A DNA stretch of 34,132 bases from a virus, in the IMG/VR virus record IMGVR_UViG_3300032116_000747, positions 1-34,132 of that record, one strand, 5' to 3'. This document shows, piece by piece, positions 7,947-16,884 of this stretch (within the stretch, counting starts at the first letter, position 1; every line of letters starts with the position of its first letter). The translations under genes and the position numbers were made by a program. Below the pieces are notes generated by a model. It did not search any database. It was not told the origin of the DNA and saw nothing but the letters and a program-made list of their open reading frames with translations.

Positions 7947-8717
7947 TTAATTAAAAAGATCATTAAATGCATCAGCAACATTGTCTACTTTAGTAGCTGC
8001 TGGCTTTGATGCAGGTGCAGATGCGGGTGCAGATGCTGGCTCTGATTCTTCAACATCAGAATCTGCATTTTCTGGATTCATCCATTCTGCTAATGCTTTT
8101 TCTAATTCATCATAAGATGGCTCAGGAAATAAATCAGTGATTTCAGGTTGATTCATGATTTTTTGTGCAATCTCTTTATCTTCAGTTGCTGGCTGAGTAT
8201 TAGGTTTAACTCGGATTGCTGTTTTTGGATATGCTCCAGCTCCTTCTGCAGGTGTAAATTCTACATCAATATCTCGACCATTCATTAAGTCTGTGATATC
8301 GCCATAGTCTGCATCAGAAATAATTGATAACAATTCAGTGTAAATTGTTTTACCAAAACCCCAAAACTTTACGCCTTCAGATTCTTTGCCACGAATAATT
8401 ACGGGAACATAAGTACGCATCTTGGGTTCAATTTTACGACCCATTAGCCAATCTTCTTTATCGCCAGTCTTTTTAAGTTTGTCTGCAAATTCTACAATTG
8501 GATCTGCATTACCAAATGTAATTGGAGATAACATTGATTTTTTACTAATGTCATAGTGGAAGTACAATTCTAGGAAAGGATTGTCTTTGCGATGCACGTA
8601 AGGAACGATTCGAACTCGTGTCTTGCCTGCCTCAGGCTTCCATACGTTGTTTTTCTTGTCATCGGTTTTGTTTAATTGATTAAGTTTTGCTTTGATAGCG
8701 TCAAGGTTAAGTGCCAT
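7947..8717 (-). CDS. Single-stranded DNA-binding protein, T4 gp32-like
   Basis: The 256-residue protein has the layout of gp32-type SSBs. A short basic N-terminus (LDAIKAKLNQLNK) would serve cooperative self-binding, followed by an OB-fold core rich in aromatic and basic residues (KTRVRIVPYV, LELYFHYDI, GVKFWGFGKT). A flexible Pro/Ala linker (SAPASAPASKPAA) then leads to an acidic tail ending ADAFNDLFN, the usual docking site for replication partners. No cysteine occurs anywhere, so the zinc site of T4 gp32 (His and three Cys) is absent. The gene has a 108-nt AT-rich leader region with promoter-like elements and a strong AAAGGAG, in keeping with high expression. It is first of the SSB-UvsX-nuclease-helicase block. 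Confidence 0.85.
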   Translation of the reverse strand: MALNLDAIKAKLNQLNKTDDKKNNVWKPEAGKTRVRIVPYVHRKDNPFLELYFHYDISKKSMLSPITFGNADPIVEFADKLKKTGDKEDWLMGRKIEPKMRTYVPVIIRGKESEGVKFWGFGKTIYTELLSIISDADYGDITDLMNGRDIDVEFTPAEGAGAYPKTAIRVKPNTQPATEDKEIAQKIMNQPEITDLFPEPSYDELEKALAEWMNPENADSDVEESEPASAPASAPASKPAATKVDNVADAFNDLFN

Positions 8718-8766
8718 AAGTACTCCTTTAGTTAATTAAGTTAATAAAATATAAAAATATAATTAC

Positions 8767-8794
8767 AATATAAGTAATTAATTGGTTAATTCAA
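8767..8794 (-). promoter_or_regulatory. Candidate sigma70-like promoter of the SSB gene
   Basis: The minus strand has TTGAAT (plus 8789-8794), a 16-bp spacer and TATATT (plus 8767-8772), about 50 nt before the start codon. It would drive the SSB-uvsX-nuclease-helicase unit. The surrounding 108-nt gap is nearly all A/T, so chance matches are possible. Confidence 0.35.
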
Positions 8795-8810
8795 AGTAAA
8801 ATGTTAAATT

Positions 8811-8826
8811 TATTTATAATAAATAT
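8811..8826 (-). promoter_or_regulatory. TATAAATA plus ATATTTAT element (copy 2) upstream of the SSB gene
   Basis: The minus strand carries ATATTTAT (plus 8819-8826) directly followed by TATAAATA (plus 8811-8818), the exact T4 late promoter core in the sense orientation. The SSB gene may therefore have both an early and a late start. This is inferred from motif only. Confidence 0.35.
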
Positions 8827-9212
8827 CAGTTCCAAGTAAATTTCTTAAAGAATACTAATTCAATAACGCGGAATCCTGCATCATCTGTTAGGATGAATGA
8901 ATTCTGATAATTACTCCAATCTAATTGATATGTTTTGTCTAATACACCATTGTTTACTGCTCGTATAACTTCATTAAGAGCATTAACTGTATATAATGTA
9001 TTGGTTTCTTTTTTACGGTGTATGCTAATTGTATTCTGACCTCTTTGTGTAGTTGCATCTGCATTATACGTACAATATAAATTGTCTGCAGCTTCTGCGT
9101 TAGCAAATACAAATATTCTGCGTTCTGGTATTACATAACTTTGTTGTATGTAATCGGTTACTATGTTTAAATCTGATTTATGTGCAAATGTGCAAAGTAA
9201 TTGTGTTTTCAA
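8826..9212 (-). CDS. Conserved phage protein of unknown function
   Basis: A 128-residue protein starting at a TTG (9212) three bases after the stop of the preceding gene. GGAT just upstream acts as ribosome-binding site, and no ATG is available in frame near there. The central block NTISIHRKKETNTLYTVNAL (80-99) and the WSNYQNSFIL segment look strongly conserved and resemble unnamed proteins I recall from marine T4-like phages, but no function is known to me. There are no membrane segments or catalytic signatures. Its place between a putative nuclease and the SSB suggests a replication or recombination role. Confidence 0.8.
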   Translation of the reverse strand: MKTQLLCTFAHKSDLNIVTDYIQQSYVIPERRIFVFANAEAADNLYCTYNADATTQRGQNTISIHRKKETNTLYTVNALNEVIRAVNNGVLDKTYQLDWSNYQNSFILTDDAGFRVIELVFFKKFTWN

Positions 9213-9215
9213 TGA

Positions 9216-10481
9216 TTATCCTTGTTGTTGTAAATATGGGTAATTTTGAGATGCTGGCACTGATCGCAATACAAATCTATATCTTCCCTGTGATAACGAA
9301 TCAATTACAAATGCTTCTGGATTTGCTATATGAGGTTGTGGATTTCTTTTATTATAATAAATTAATCCTAAAATTTCTTTAAAGAAATTTTCTTTAATAG
9401 CAGTTAATTCAGAAATAAATTCTCTAGGTTCTTTAATAAACAAATTTCGTTCTACTCGTTTAAACCAAAGAACTGCATTAGTATTAATATTATCAATTGG
9501 TTCTCCAATTCTTACGCCGGTAGGATTTTCTTCACCAGCTCCTAGCTTAATTTTTTCAGCGTCATCATCTGAAATCCAATATGATTGAGTTTCGCCGCCG
9601 GCTGCGACAGTTAATCTTGTATCTCTAACATCAGTATCTAATTCGGTTTGGTAAAAGATTTCGTGTAATTCTTTAAATCCTTCATACCAATTATAAAATG
9701 CAGATTTTTTCCATTCCATTCCGGCTGATAATTTATCACCTTCAATACTTTCAATAAATCTCGTTTCAAATATCATTATTAATTTTTTTAAAGATTCAGC
9801 TGATTGAGGACTTACCATATGTTTTAAATATGTATATGGATCGCCAATTGTTTTAAATGGTAATACGATATCTTTATAAAATTCTTGAATCTGACCTGTT
9901 AGTTTAAATTTAGTAGCTGCACCTTCTTTTGCAGGGTCAAATTTTCCTTTTTCTAATTCTTTAACTTCCCATTGACCGTTTGGCATAACGATATCATGAT
10001 ATTCCGTACCACCTGGTTTTGAATCTTTAACGCCTAATAATATCGATACTTCTCCATTTCCCATTCCACCTCTAGCACCGCCAACGTTTACTAAAAAGAA
10101 ATCTTGAAATGCCTTCCATCCTTCTTGTACAAATGAATCAATTGAATGCACTCTAAAATTTTTATTAAAGTTATGTTTTTGATCATCGGAGAGTGATTTA
10201 TATACAGAAAAAATTTGTGTATTTACTTCATCAGGCAAACCAATTGATTTTATTTGTTTAATAATAGAATAATTATCTTCTTGTTGCGTTTCTTGTGATG
10301 TAGAATCTGTAGGTAGTTCGTTTAATCTTTGTGCTCGTTCTACAATTTGTTGAGCTTGATTAGATGATATATTTGCAGTCTCTAATAAGACATCATATAA
10401 TATTTTGTAATCTTTAGCACATGTTGGATACCCTTTGGGCAAACGAAAACACCACTCTGTTAAAATTAAATCAATGTTCAT
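9216..10481 (-). CDS. Unknown protein with a possible PD-(D/E)XK nuclease core
   Basis: A 421-residue protein, ATGA-coupled to the polymerase gene upstream. Residues 133-180 read as a candidate restriction-type nuclease core. A glycine-rich GGARGGMGNGE with Glu144 is followed by Asp163 in YHDIVMPNG and Glu172-Val-Lys174 in QWEVKEL, in the order Glu, Asp, ExK of PD-(D/E)XK enzymes. The rest is mostly helical with no recognised motif; a Gln-rich low-complexity stretch lies at 60-70. If real, the nuclease would sit between polymerase and SSB genes and could serve recombination, packaging or host DNA breakdown. The motif reading is mine and has not been tested by a profile search. Confidence 0.7.
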   Translation of the reverse strand: MNIDLILTEWCFRLPKGYPTCAKDYKILYDVLLETANISSNQAQQIVERAQRLNELPTDSTSQETQQEDNYSIIKQIKSIGLPDEVNTQIFSVYKSLSDDQKHNFNKNFRVHSIDSFVQEGWKAFQDFFLVNVGGARGGMGNGEVSILLGVKDSKPGGTEYHDIVMPNGQWEVKELEKGKFDPAKEGAATKFKLTGQIQEFYKDIVLPFKTIGDPYTYLKHMVSPQSAESLKKLIMIFETRFIESIEGDKLSAGMEWKKSAFYNWYEGFKELHEIFYQTELDTDVRDTRLTVAAGGETQSYWISDDDAEKIKLGAGEENPTGVRIGEPIDNINTNAVLWFKRVERNLFIKEPREFISELTAIKENFFKEILGLIYYNKRNPQPHIANPEAFVIDSLSQGRYRFVLRSVPASQNYPYLQQQG

Positions 10482-11800
10482 AAAGAAATAGTTTTTATTT
10501 TATCATAAATATCGCCAACCTTCACTTTTACTGGAAAATTGCCTTGTTCTAATACTGCTTTGATTTGAGGCAGTAACTCTCGTGCTTCTTGATAATTTAC
10601 ATCAAACAATACCGAGTCATATGTATATAGAATCATACAACTGGTATATGATTGCAACATTTCTTGTACTTGTTGCAATTTGCGTACTGATACTTCGGTT
10701 TCTACTGCTTGCAAATAATAGTTAAAAAGTTTATTTGCTGTCATGTTTTGCAAACCTTCACGACAAATATTGCGTTTCAATATCGGTGTTTCTACGCAAC
10801 CGGTTTTTTTCCATTTGTTCCATATCTTGTATACAAAATCATTTACTTGTGCAAAAAATGGAATACTTAAAAATTCTCGATCAATTCCTCCATATAACAA
10901 ACGGAATGTAATTGATTTGCTTTCATCTCGTTGTTCATCTGTAATTTCGTCTACTCCAAAATAGAATCGACCTAAATAATCGTGTATGGATGATGTTGGT
11001 AATTCATAACCAATCATTTTTGCAATGAGCCGTACGTGATATGAATCGAAGTCCATTTCGACTAATGCACCTCGCTCAAATCTACTATGAAATGCAGCGC
11101 GCGTACCATCTTCTTTATTCATTGCAGCAAAGTTGAATCCTCGAAATGCATTACTAGGACGGCCGGTTGTTGTGTGATAATGATATTGAGAATATACTCG
11201 GCCATCATGTATCAATTCTGGCATTCGGAATGTTTCGTCTACTGCTAAACCAGCTGATTCTATTGTTGCAAACGTTTTAGGATATGTGTCATTGAATTGC
11301 AAATATGAATCAGTTAATTTTGCATTTACGCACATCGGCCAAGCATAGTGACGTATCTTTTGACACATTGCCATATGTTGTTGTAATGGCACAATACAAT
11401 TAACTGCATCTAATGCAGTGTGTCTGCGCCAATAAAATTGATGTGCTGCCGTTACATAATGTGATTCGTCATATGCCTCGCCATATGTATACCACCACAA
11501 TGTTTTTACATCCCATACGGCATTGTTTCCACCGGTTTGTAGCCATCGCTTCTTGTCATGAACAAAGATATTCTGCAGAGCCATAAACTCCGGGACAAGT
11601 TCTGAAAAGCCCCTTAGTTGTTCAGTATGATACATAGGAATCATGCGTTCTACATCATCTTCTGTATAGATGTATATTGCACATAAACGATTGACTGCAG
11701 GATGATTTGTGGGACTACAGTATATAGGTACTAGCAAAGTTTTTCTATCTTTGATATACTGTAACGTTTGTTGTGCCTCTTCTATAGTATCCACTATCAT
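10478..11800 (-). CDS. Compact family A DNA polymerase with degenerate 3'-5' exonuclease region
   Basis: The 440-residue protein contains the family A palm/fingers. There is a TTTGRPSN motif (210-217), motif A EMDFDSYHVR with Asp250, motif B Arg291-x3-Lys295-x3-Phe299-x3-Tyr303-Gly (RDESKSITFRLLYGG) and motif C TYDSVLFDV with Asp395. Compared with E. coli PolI, the steric-gate Glu after motif A is His255, and the HDE of motif C is Tyr-Asp-Ser. Residues 20-150 resemble an exonuclease fold (NIFVHDKKRWL, then WDVKTLWWYTYG), but the first DxE is missing (LLVPIYCSP), so proofreading is probably lost. The thumb is also very short. There is no clear Shine-Dalgarno. This is the likely replicative polymerase of the phage, in place of T4's family B gp43. 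Confidence 0.88.
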   Translation of the reverse strand: MIVDTIEEAQQTLQYIKDRKTLLVPIYCSPTNHPAVNRLCAIYIYTEDDVERMIPMYHTEQLRGFSELVPEFMALQNIFVHDKKRWLQTGGNNAVWDVKTLWWYTYGEAYDESHYVTAAHQFYWRRHTALDAVNCIVPLQQHMAMCQKIRHYAWPMCVNAKLTDSYLQFNDTYPKTFATIESAGLAVDETFRMPELIHDGRVYSQYHYHTTTGRPSNAFRGFNFAAMNKEDGTRAAFHSRFERGALVEMDFDSYHVRLIAKMIGYELPTSSIHDYLGRFYFGVDEITDEQRDESKSITFRLLYGGIDREFLSIPFFAQVNDFVYKIWNKWKKTGCVETPILKRNICREGLQNMTANKLFNYYLQAVETEVSVRKLQQVQEMLQSYTSCMILYTYDSVLFDVNYQEARELLPQIKAVLEQGNFPVKVKVGDIYDKIKTISL

Positions 11801-11824
11801 TATATGGATAATAAGAAAATTTTA

Positions 11825-12448
11825 TCACGAATCCAATCTATTAATATCAACGGGAATATAAAATGTACTATCGATATAAAATTCTGACAAGTTAGTTAAA
11901 TATGTAAATAATTCAGGTATTTGATCAGCTGCAGTTATAATAGATTGACGATTTTTTGTTATTACGCCTGGAGTATATACATTATTAACTGTCGTATCTT
12001 GTAAATTTCCTGTTATGTGCCATGTAAGTAAAACTGCAGTATATAACGTCCTATCAATTTTTTGATTAATCCAATCATTATATTGTTGCTGGTCAATTTC
12101 TATTACATTATATTCATTAAGTTTTTTTATAAAATATCTAGTTAATATGCCGGAATCTATTACTGACTTATTAATAGTTGGAGCTGATGAATTTGGTGTT
12201 TGTGATGCAACTCTAATATTTTTTAAATTTTTATACGAATCAACTGTTGTATTATTTTTAACATATTTTATCAGTTGTTTTGATAATCTAATATTCCATA
12301 CCGATTCGGTATAAATTTCATTTGTAGTAGTATAACGATGATATGGACCTTTATATTCTTTACGATCTAATGTCATGTACTCTTCACCAAACGTATAAAG
12401 GTTATTCATCGTTTCATCGGTGGTATAATATGATTTTATTCTTGCCAT
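11825..12448 (-). CDS. Structural protein candidate of unknown function, end of baseplate cluster
   Basis: A 207-residue protein that follows the hub gene by one base. The N-terminus holds NLYTFGEEYMTLDRKEY and KGPYHRYTTTNEIYTES. This 'YT-G-E, EY-G-YH-Y' pattern recurs, as far as I recall, in unnamed virion proteins of marine T4-like phages. The remainder is Asn/Thr/Tyr-rich with a short helical part around 100-150. No catalytic motif, signal peptide or membrane segment is visible. Codon and composition style matches the tail genes upstream, not the replication genes that follow. A baseplate or tail-associated role is inferred from position. Confidence 0.7.
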   Translation of the reverse strand: MARIKSYYTTDETMNNLYTFGEEYMTLDRKEYKGPYHRYTTTNEIYTESVWNIRLSKQLIKYVKNNTTVDSYKNLKNIRVASQTPNSSAPTINKSVIDSGILTRYFIKKLNEYNVIEIDQQQYNDWINQKIDRTLYTAVLLTWHITGNLQDTTVNNVYTPGVITKNRQSIITAADQIPELFTYLTNLSEFYIDSTFYIPVDINRLDS

Positions 12449-12449
12449 G

Positions 12450-14744
12450 TTATTCTATACTAGGTCGCATTATACATTTTAATTCAGTTAACCACTGTCC
12501 GGTATTGGATACATTATGTGATACATTTAAAATACTAAATACCGTATTCATTCTATATCTCATTGGCAATGCTTCAAATTGTACAACGTCGCCGTATCTA
12601 AAACCATTGATGCCATCTATTGTAATCGTAGCTTCAAATGGAAATATCGGAGCTGACATTAATTGTGAAGTACGAAAATCAGCAAATGGTTTTTTTATAT
12701 ATTCTGCTAATGCTTTATATAAAGATTGTTGTAATTCAGGAACATTTGGGGATAAACCAAATTGTATTTTTGCAGTTGCTAGATCTGATACGACTTTCTC
12801 ATGATCATCTCTATATCTTTGTATCAATGTATTGATTTGATCTTTATTTTGCGCACTATACATAAAATTAATATATGGTGCAACTTTAGAATTTGATACT
12901 TGATCCCCGCTATTCATTACATATGATAAATTTTTAGCATTTTCTGGTAATTTTGCTGATAATGTAAATGATTGAACAATACTGCCATTTGGATGATTTG
13001 AAAACATTGGTATTGAATATGGAATTACATTTGCAGTAGATGTAGTTTTTTCTAAAATATAATTAGCATCCATTAATAATAACTTTGTTGGATCATCCGG
13101 ATGTGATACTAATTTTAAATTAATGGCGCCGGCGGTAGCTTGATTGATTATAGTTGCAATCAATGTTATAAATGTTGATACTGAAAAGTCTTTTGTTTGC
13201 TTGGCAGACAAATTTGTAATTAGATCTTGTATAACTTCAATATTTATAAGAATTCTAGATGGATAATAACGACCGTATGTACTATTTTTATCATAAACAC
13301 CAGACCATTCTTTCCACCCACATGATTCTAAAGTTGTTTTAGATATATTCTGAGCAATTAGATCATTATTAATTCCTCCAAAATATACTAAATCACCATA
13401 AGTATTGCAATCAGGTGGTTGTACGCTTAATAAACTAGGAAATTCAGTAACAGGAGTTACATTAGTATTAGCATATGGTTGTTTTGGTAATAATAAAATA
13501 TCATCAGGCGTACTAGAAACCAAACTTTCAAAATAATTGCTATAACATAATTGATCGGTATGTATAATTTCCGGAGAAGCAACACTACCTGTTAATTTAG
13601 TAGTAACATAAAAATTTATAAAATGTATTAATGACCCCATTGTAATATATCTAGTATAATTTGTTTGCGGGCCAGTTGTGGTCGATTGATTTACATATGC
13701 AGGATATGGTTCGCCAATTAATATAAACCGATCAGTATTTGCTGGATTATTTGCTCCTTTGATAGTAAATGGCAACATATATGTAGCTTGTTTTTCTAAA
13801 CCAGGAACTTTGCTTTCAAAATCTTTTTTTACTTCTTCAATTTGATTGTATAATATTTGATAAAATTCCGGGCGAGCTGCTGCTTTTACATCATCAGGTG
13901 ATGCCGGTGTTTGTTTTGTTTTATCGGTAGTTTCTTCCGTTTTAATAAACATAGACACATCTGTATAAACATTGCTAGTACCAGTTAATGATATTGAAGC
14001 TTCAATAGTACCATCATTAGTATATTGAAAATCAAATGATGTAATAAGACCTTCAAAACTAACAGCATTCATTCTGCTAATTTTTTTTTCAAATTCTTCT
14101 ACATCCCAATTTGGATAAAGTTCTTTTATTTTATCTTTATTTGGTAAAACTTTTGGAGTTAGTAATCCATCTGTATTTCTTCTAGATACTATTGCCGATT
14201 CTGGATGTTCTATATCAATACTTGCGTAGCGTCCGGGACGAAACCAAATTTGTTCTACATGATCTAAATCAACCAATGGATTTGGAATTATAAACTTTAC
14301 CGTTGCTTTATTTAATAAACCCATCGAATGATCGCCAATATTGATACTAACATCAGTTAAATATGGACCAGTTCTTCTACTAGTATCTAGTATAGATTTT
14401 TCTCTAACATAAGCATTTCCTAATATAATATCTGGATTTTTTGGATCTAGATTTATATCTCGTTCTGTATAAAAATCAATTTCTTGTTGATTAACTTGAC
14501 GATCGGATAAATAGCCATTTGGTCCGGATGGTAAATACCGGCCGGTTTGTACTTGAATTCCGCCTAAAGTTCCTACGATAGCAGTTGCTGAGTTATTACC
14601 AGTATATGCTGTAACTTGAGCATTTGCAATTTTACCTAACATGAAGTTCAATGCTGCTTCGCTTCGGTCATAAAAACCAGAGCGACCTCGTGCGTTTAAT
14701 TCTTGACGCAAATTAGCATCTACTTCTGTATAAAATATATTCAT
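12450..14744 (-). CDS. Baseplate hub protein, gp27 / late-control-D-like
   Basis: The 764-residue protein has features of contractile-tail hub proteins. Residues 125-195 contain LTDVSINIGDHSMGLLNKATV and DHVEQIWFRPGRYASIDIEH, where the hub barrel 'alkkAtv...l..l..lymRPG..v.vewG' pattern is found. The last 75 residues (ATITIDGINGFRYGDVVQFE, then ILNVSHNVSNTGQWLTELKC) match the usual C-terminal 'G-i-GD-f...-H-i...-W-T-l' ending of gpD/gp27/VgrG-like hubs. In the virion it would form the ring that joins tail tube and spike. It overlaps the gp53-like gene by 4 nt (ATGA). It is larger than T4 gp27 (391), with a long middle insert (about 270-600). Confidence 0.72.
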   Translation of the reverse strand: MNIFYTEVDANLRQELNARGRSGFYDRSEAALNFMLGKIANAQVTAYTGNNSATAIVGTLGGIQVQTGRYLPSGPNGYLSDRQVNQQEIDFYTERDINLDPKNPDIILGNAYVREKSILDTSRRTGPYLTDVSINIGDHSMGLLNKATVKFIIPNPLVDLDHVEQIWFRPGRYASIDIEHPESAIVSRRNTDGLLTPKVLPNKDKIKELYPNWDVEEFEKKISRMNAVSFEGLITSFDFQYTNDGTIEASISLTGTSNVYTDVSMFIKTEETTDKTKQTPASPDDVKAAARPEFYQILYNQIEEVKKDFESKVPGLEKQATYMLPFTIKGANNPANTDRFILIGEPYPAYVNQSTTTGPQTNYTRYITMGSLIHFINFYVTTKLTGSVASPEIIHTDQLCYSNYFESLVSSTPDDILLLPKQPYANTNVTPVTEFPSLLSVQPPDCNTYGDLVYFGGINNDLIAQNISKTTLESCGWKEWSGVYDKNSTYGRYYPSRILINIEVIQDLITNLSAKQTKDFSVSTFITLIATIINQATAGAINLKLVSHPDDPTKLLLMDANYILEKTTSTANVIPYSIPMFSNHPNGSIVQSFTLSAKLPENAKNLSYVMNSGDQVSNSKVAPYINFMYSAQNKDQINTLIQRYRDDHEKVVSDLATAKIQFGLSPNVPELQQSLYKALAEYIKKPFADFRTSQLMSAPIFPFEATITIDGINGFRYGDVVQFEALPMRYRMNTVFSILNVSHNVSNTGQWLTELKCIMRPSIE

Positions 14745-15040
14745 CGTTCGTTATTCGTATCAATGATATTTTGTTGTATGTTTAACTTATTTGGTATTCG
14801 TAATCTAGTATTAGGTGGTACTACATATGTACCTTTACCTAATCCGTTTGCTATAGCAATAATCCACCACATTGATTCATCTTCATAAAAAATATATGCT
14901 AATCTATCTAAGCGATCTTGTGTTGTTGTTTGTATGTATATATCATCCGATTCTAATGGTTGTGCTGGAATTATAACGGTTGTTAAATATCGTTTTAAGT
15001 CTGGATTTTTAATTATTCTAGCTGTTGAATAACGATTCAT
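14741..15040 (-). CDS. Baseplate wedge protein, gp53-like
   Basis: The 99-residue protein reads like a minimal T4 gp53/LysM-type wedge component. QDRLDRLAYIFYEDESMWWIIAIANG (41-66) parallels the gp53 segment in which a helix is followed by 'YWVLLMCN', and PNTRLRIP (77-84) ends the fold. T4 gp53 has about 196 residues, so this is a short version. It would clamp neighbouring wedges around the hub encoded next. It has a strong AAAGGA and sits between the tube-cap-like and hub genes. Confidence 0.72.
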   Translation of the reverse strand: MNRYSTARIIKNPDLKRYLTTVIIPAQPLESDDIYIQTTTQDRLDRLAYIFYEDESMWWIIAIANGLGKGTYVVPPNTRLRIPNKLNIQQNIIDTNNER

Positions 15041-15053
15041 GATATATCCTTTA

Positions 15054-16880
15054 TTATATTTCTGGGTTTCCTCTTAAACGATTTTTAATTTTAGTTCTAG
15101 AAACTTTAAAACGTTTTGCTGCATCGAGTATATTTAAATTTCCTTTAGTATCACTTAACCAGTTATCATCGCCGGTTATTGGTTGAGCTTCATCTCCAGC
15201 AAATCGTTTTGCTAATGTATAGAATCTACCGCCTTTTTGTGGTAGATAATCAGAAATAACATTGAATTGCATCTGTACTGATACTTTAAAAGGAACTTGC
15301 ATCATGTTAGGATCATTTTCTATGTTTATTTCCCACGGTGCATCTCCTACATCATATGTATATGACACTGATGTTAATACAACTGGTTGTTGCACAAGTA
15401 AATCGCCTACAGTTAATCGCATCCATGGGCCTTCCATTGCAATTGAGTCTGGATTATAAGTTGGTGCAGTATATCCAGCTAATGCATTTAATTTTCGATA
15501 TATTGGTTGCATCTCATCGCGATCAGTTGCATATACTGTAAAACTTATTGACATATCTCGACCATAACTAGTATAAACATAATTAGGATCTGCGCGGCCT
15601 ATCATTTGTACCGGTGACCAGTTTGCAGTAAATGAATCATCTAATCCTGTTAATACTGCTCTAAATACTAGTATATCATCTTGATCTAATAAATTGCCGG
15701 CTTGTAATTTAGGCCCAGTCATATAAAATTTAATGAAATCCTGTGTAATACCTAATGGATTCAAATTAACACCTAAAATACTTTCTGCAGAAAATATTCT
15801 ATCCGGATTCCATAAGTATGCATCATTTAATCTTCGTTTACCAAAGTCAATAACATTAACTTTATCTCCACGAAAAGGTGTTGCTAATTCTATAGGATTA
15901 ATTGTTCTAGCAAATTTTCCAGCTGCTGCATCTGCAACCGGTGAGTCTAATCTATCAGCTCGTATTCCTGGTTGCCATTTTTTTGCAACATGACTACGCA
16001 TTGTGAAATCTTTTCTAGATGCAAAACGATTATCATGTTCACCCCAACCATATCCGCTAGTACCAAGGCCATCTAAATTGAATAAACTATATGGTCCAAT
16101 TGGCGTTGCTGCAGCTGCAGAATATATACCTGCTTTTATCGAGCCTCGAAATGCAGCACTAAATCCATCTAATCTAACAGATTGAGCATATGATAAAAGT
16201 TGATTACCGACTCCAACCTCAGAATCTAAAGATATATTTAATTTAGATCTAAAATCTGGATATAAAACTGGAGTATTTATATTACTGTTTGGGAATAATT
16301 TATTTGTTAACTTGTTTAATGGTAATGTTCTATATGTTCCAGATAATGTATCATCAAAGCCGTTTATTAATGCAGCTCCGACTTGTCCAATTTGCGGAAT
16401 GCCTATCAACGAGCCAGCAGCTAATGAAGCTAAACCTAATACATTATTTATAGTTGTGTTTAAATTAACATTTGTATGTACATATTGACTTGGTGTCCAA
16501 TTGATTATATCAACATTTCCTACTTCATTGATTTTTTCTTGATTAACCAACGCACTATCTGCAGAATATACGATACCAAATCCATCTTGCGGTCTTCTAT
16601 AGTATAACCCGCCTAAGCCTGGCAATACTTCAGATCCATTTGCAGTTGTTGGATTTGTAAATATTGTATCGGGTAGAATATTAAAAGGTCGTTTGAATTG
16701 TATTTTAGATTGTGCACTATTAGTTGGATTTTTCATTACCGGGTCAGGCAATATATTAAATGGTCCCACAAATTGTGCTTGATTTACAGCTAGATTAGTT
16801 ACATTCGGAAACAATATATCTGGTAATATATTAAAAGGAGCTGTAAATTGCGAGGGTGACTGAGTAGTTGGATTTGGCAT
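15054..16880 (-). CDS. Baseplate/tube-cap-like structural protein (gp48/gp54-type) with N-terminal repeats
   Basis: The 608-residue protein has three 25-residue repeats at 3-79, each with PFNILPD. A Gly/Ala-rich, hydrophobic middle follows (about 150-190, LASLAAGSLIGIPQIGQVGAA), then a C-terminal tube-like domain (about 370-560). The C-terminal part includes TGPKLQAGNLLDQDD, YGRDMSISFTVYATDRDEMQPIYRKLNAL and VLTSVSYTYDVGDAPWEIN. This order (beta strands, 'Y.r.M..i..kLn.L', then 'y..d....W') is that of T4 gp54/gp48-class proteins that start or cap the tail tube on the baseplate. It lies right after the tape measure, with GGAG overlapping that gene's end. The family assignment is by position and motif look; gp48 and gp54 cannot be told apart here. 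Confidence 0.65.
   Translation of the reverse strand: MPNPTTQSPSQFTAPFNILPDILFPNVTNLAVNQAQFVGPFNILPDPVMKNPTNSAQSKIQFKRPFNILPDTIFTNPTTANGSEVLPGLGGLYYRRPQDGFGIVYSADSALVNQEKINEVGNVDIINWTPSQYVHTNVNLNTTINNVLGLASLAAGSLIGIPQIGQVGAALINGFDDTLSGTYRTLPLNKLTNKLFPNSNINTPVLYPDFRSKLNISLDSEVGVGNQLLSYAQSVRLDGFSAAFRGSIKAGIYSAAAATPIGPYSLFNLDGLGTSGYGWGEHDNRFASRKDFTMRSHVAKKWQPGIRADRLDSPVADAAAGKFARTINPIELATPFRGDKVNVIDFGKRRLNDAYLWNPDRIFSAESILGVNLNPLGITQDFIKFYMTGPKLQAGNLLDQDDILVFRAVLTGLDDSFTANWSPVQMIGRADPNYVYTSYGRDMSISFTVYATDRDEMQPIYRKLNALAGYTAPTYNPDSIAMEGPWMRLTVGDLLVQQPVVLTSVSYTYDVGDAPWEINIENDPNMMQVPFKVSVQMQFNVISDYLPQKGGRFYTLAKRFAGDEAQPITGDDNWLSDTKGNLNILDAAKRFKVSRTKIKNRLRGNPEI
16644..16874 (-). repeat. Three 25-residue (75-bp) repeats in the tube-cap-like gene
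   Basis: Residues 11-29, 36-54 and 61-79 read QFxxPFNILPDxxFxNxTN with an exact 25-residue period, and the preceding NPTT at 3-6 starts the first unit. DNA of the three units differs at many third positions while PFNILPD is invariant, so the peptide is under selection and not a recent duplication. Confidence 0.9.
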
Positions 16881-16884
16881 TTTG

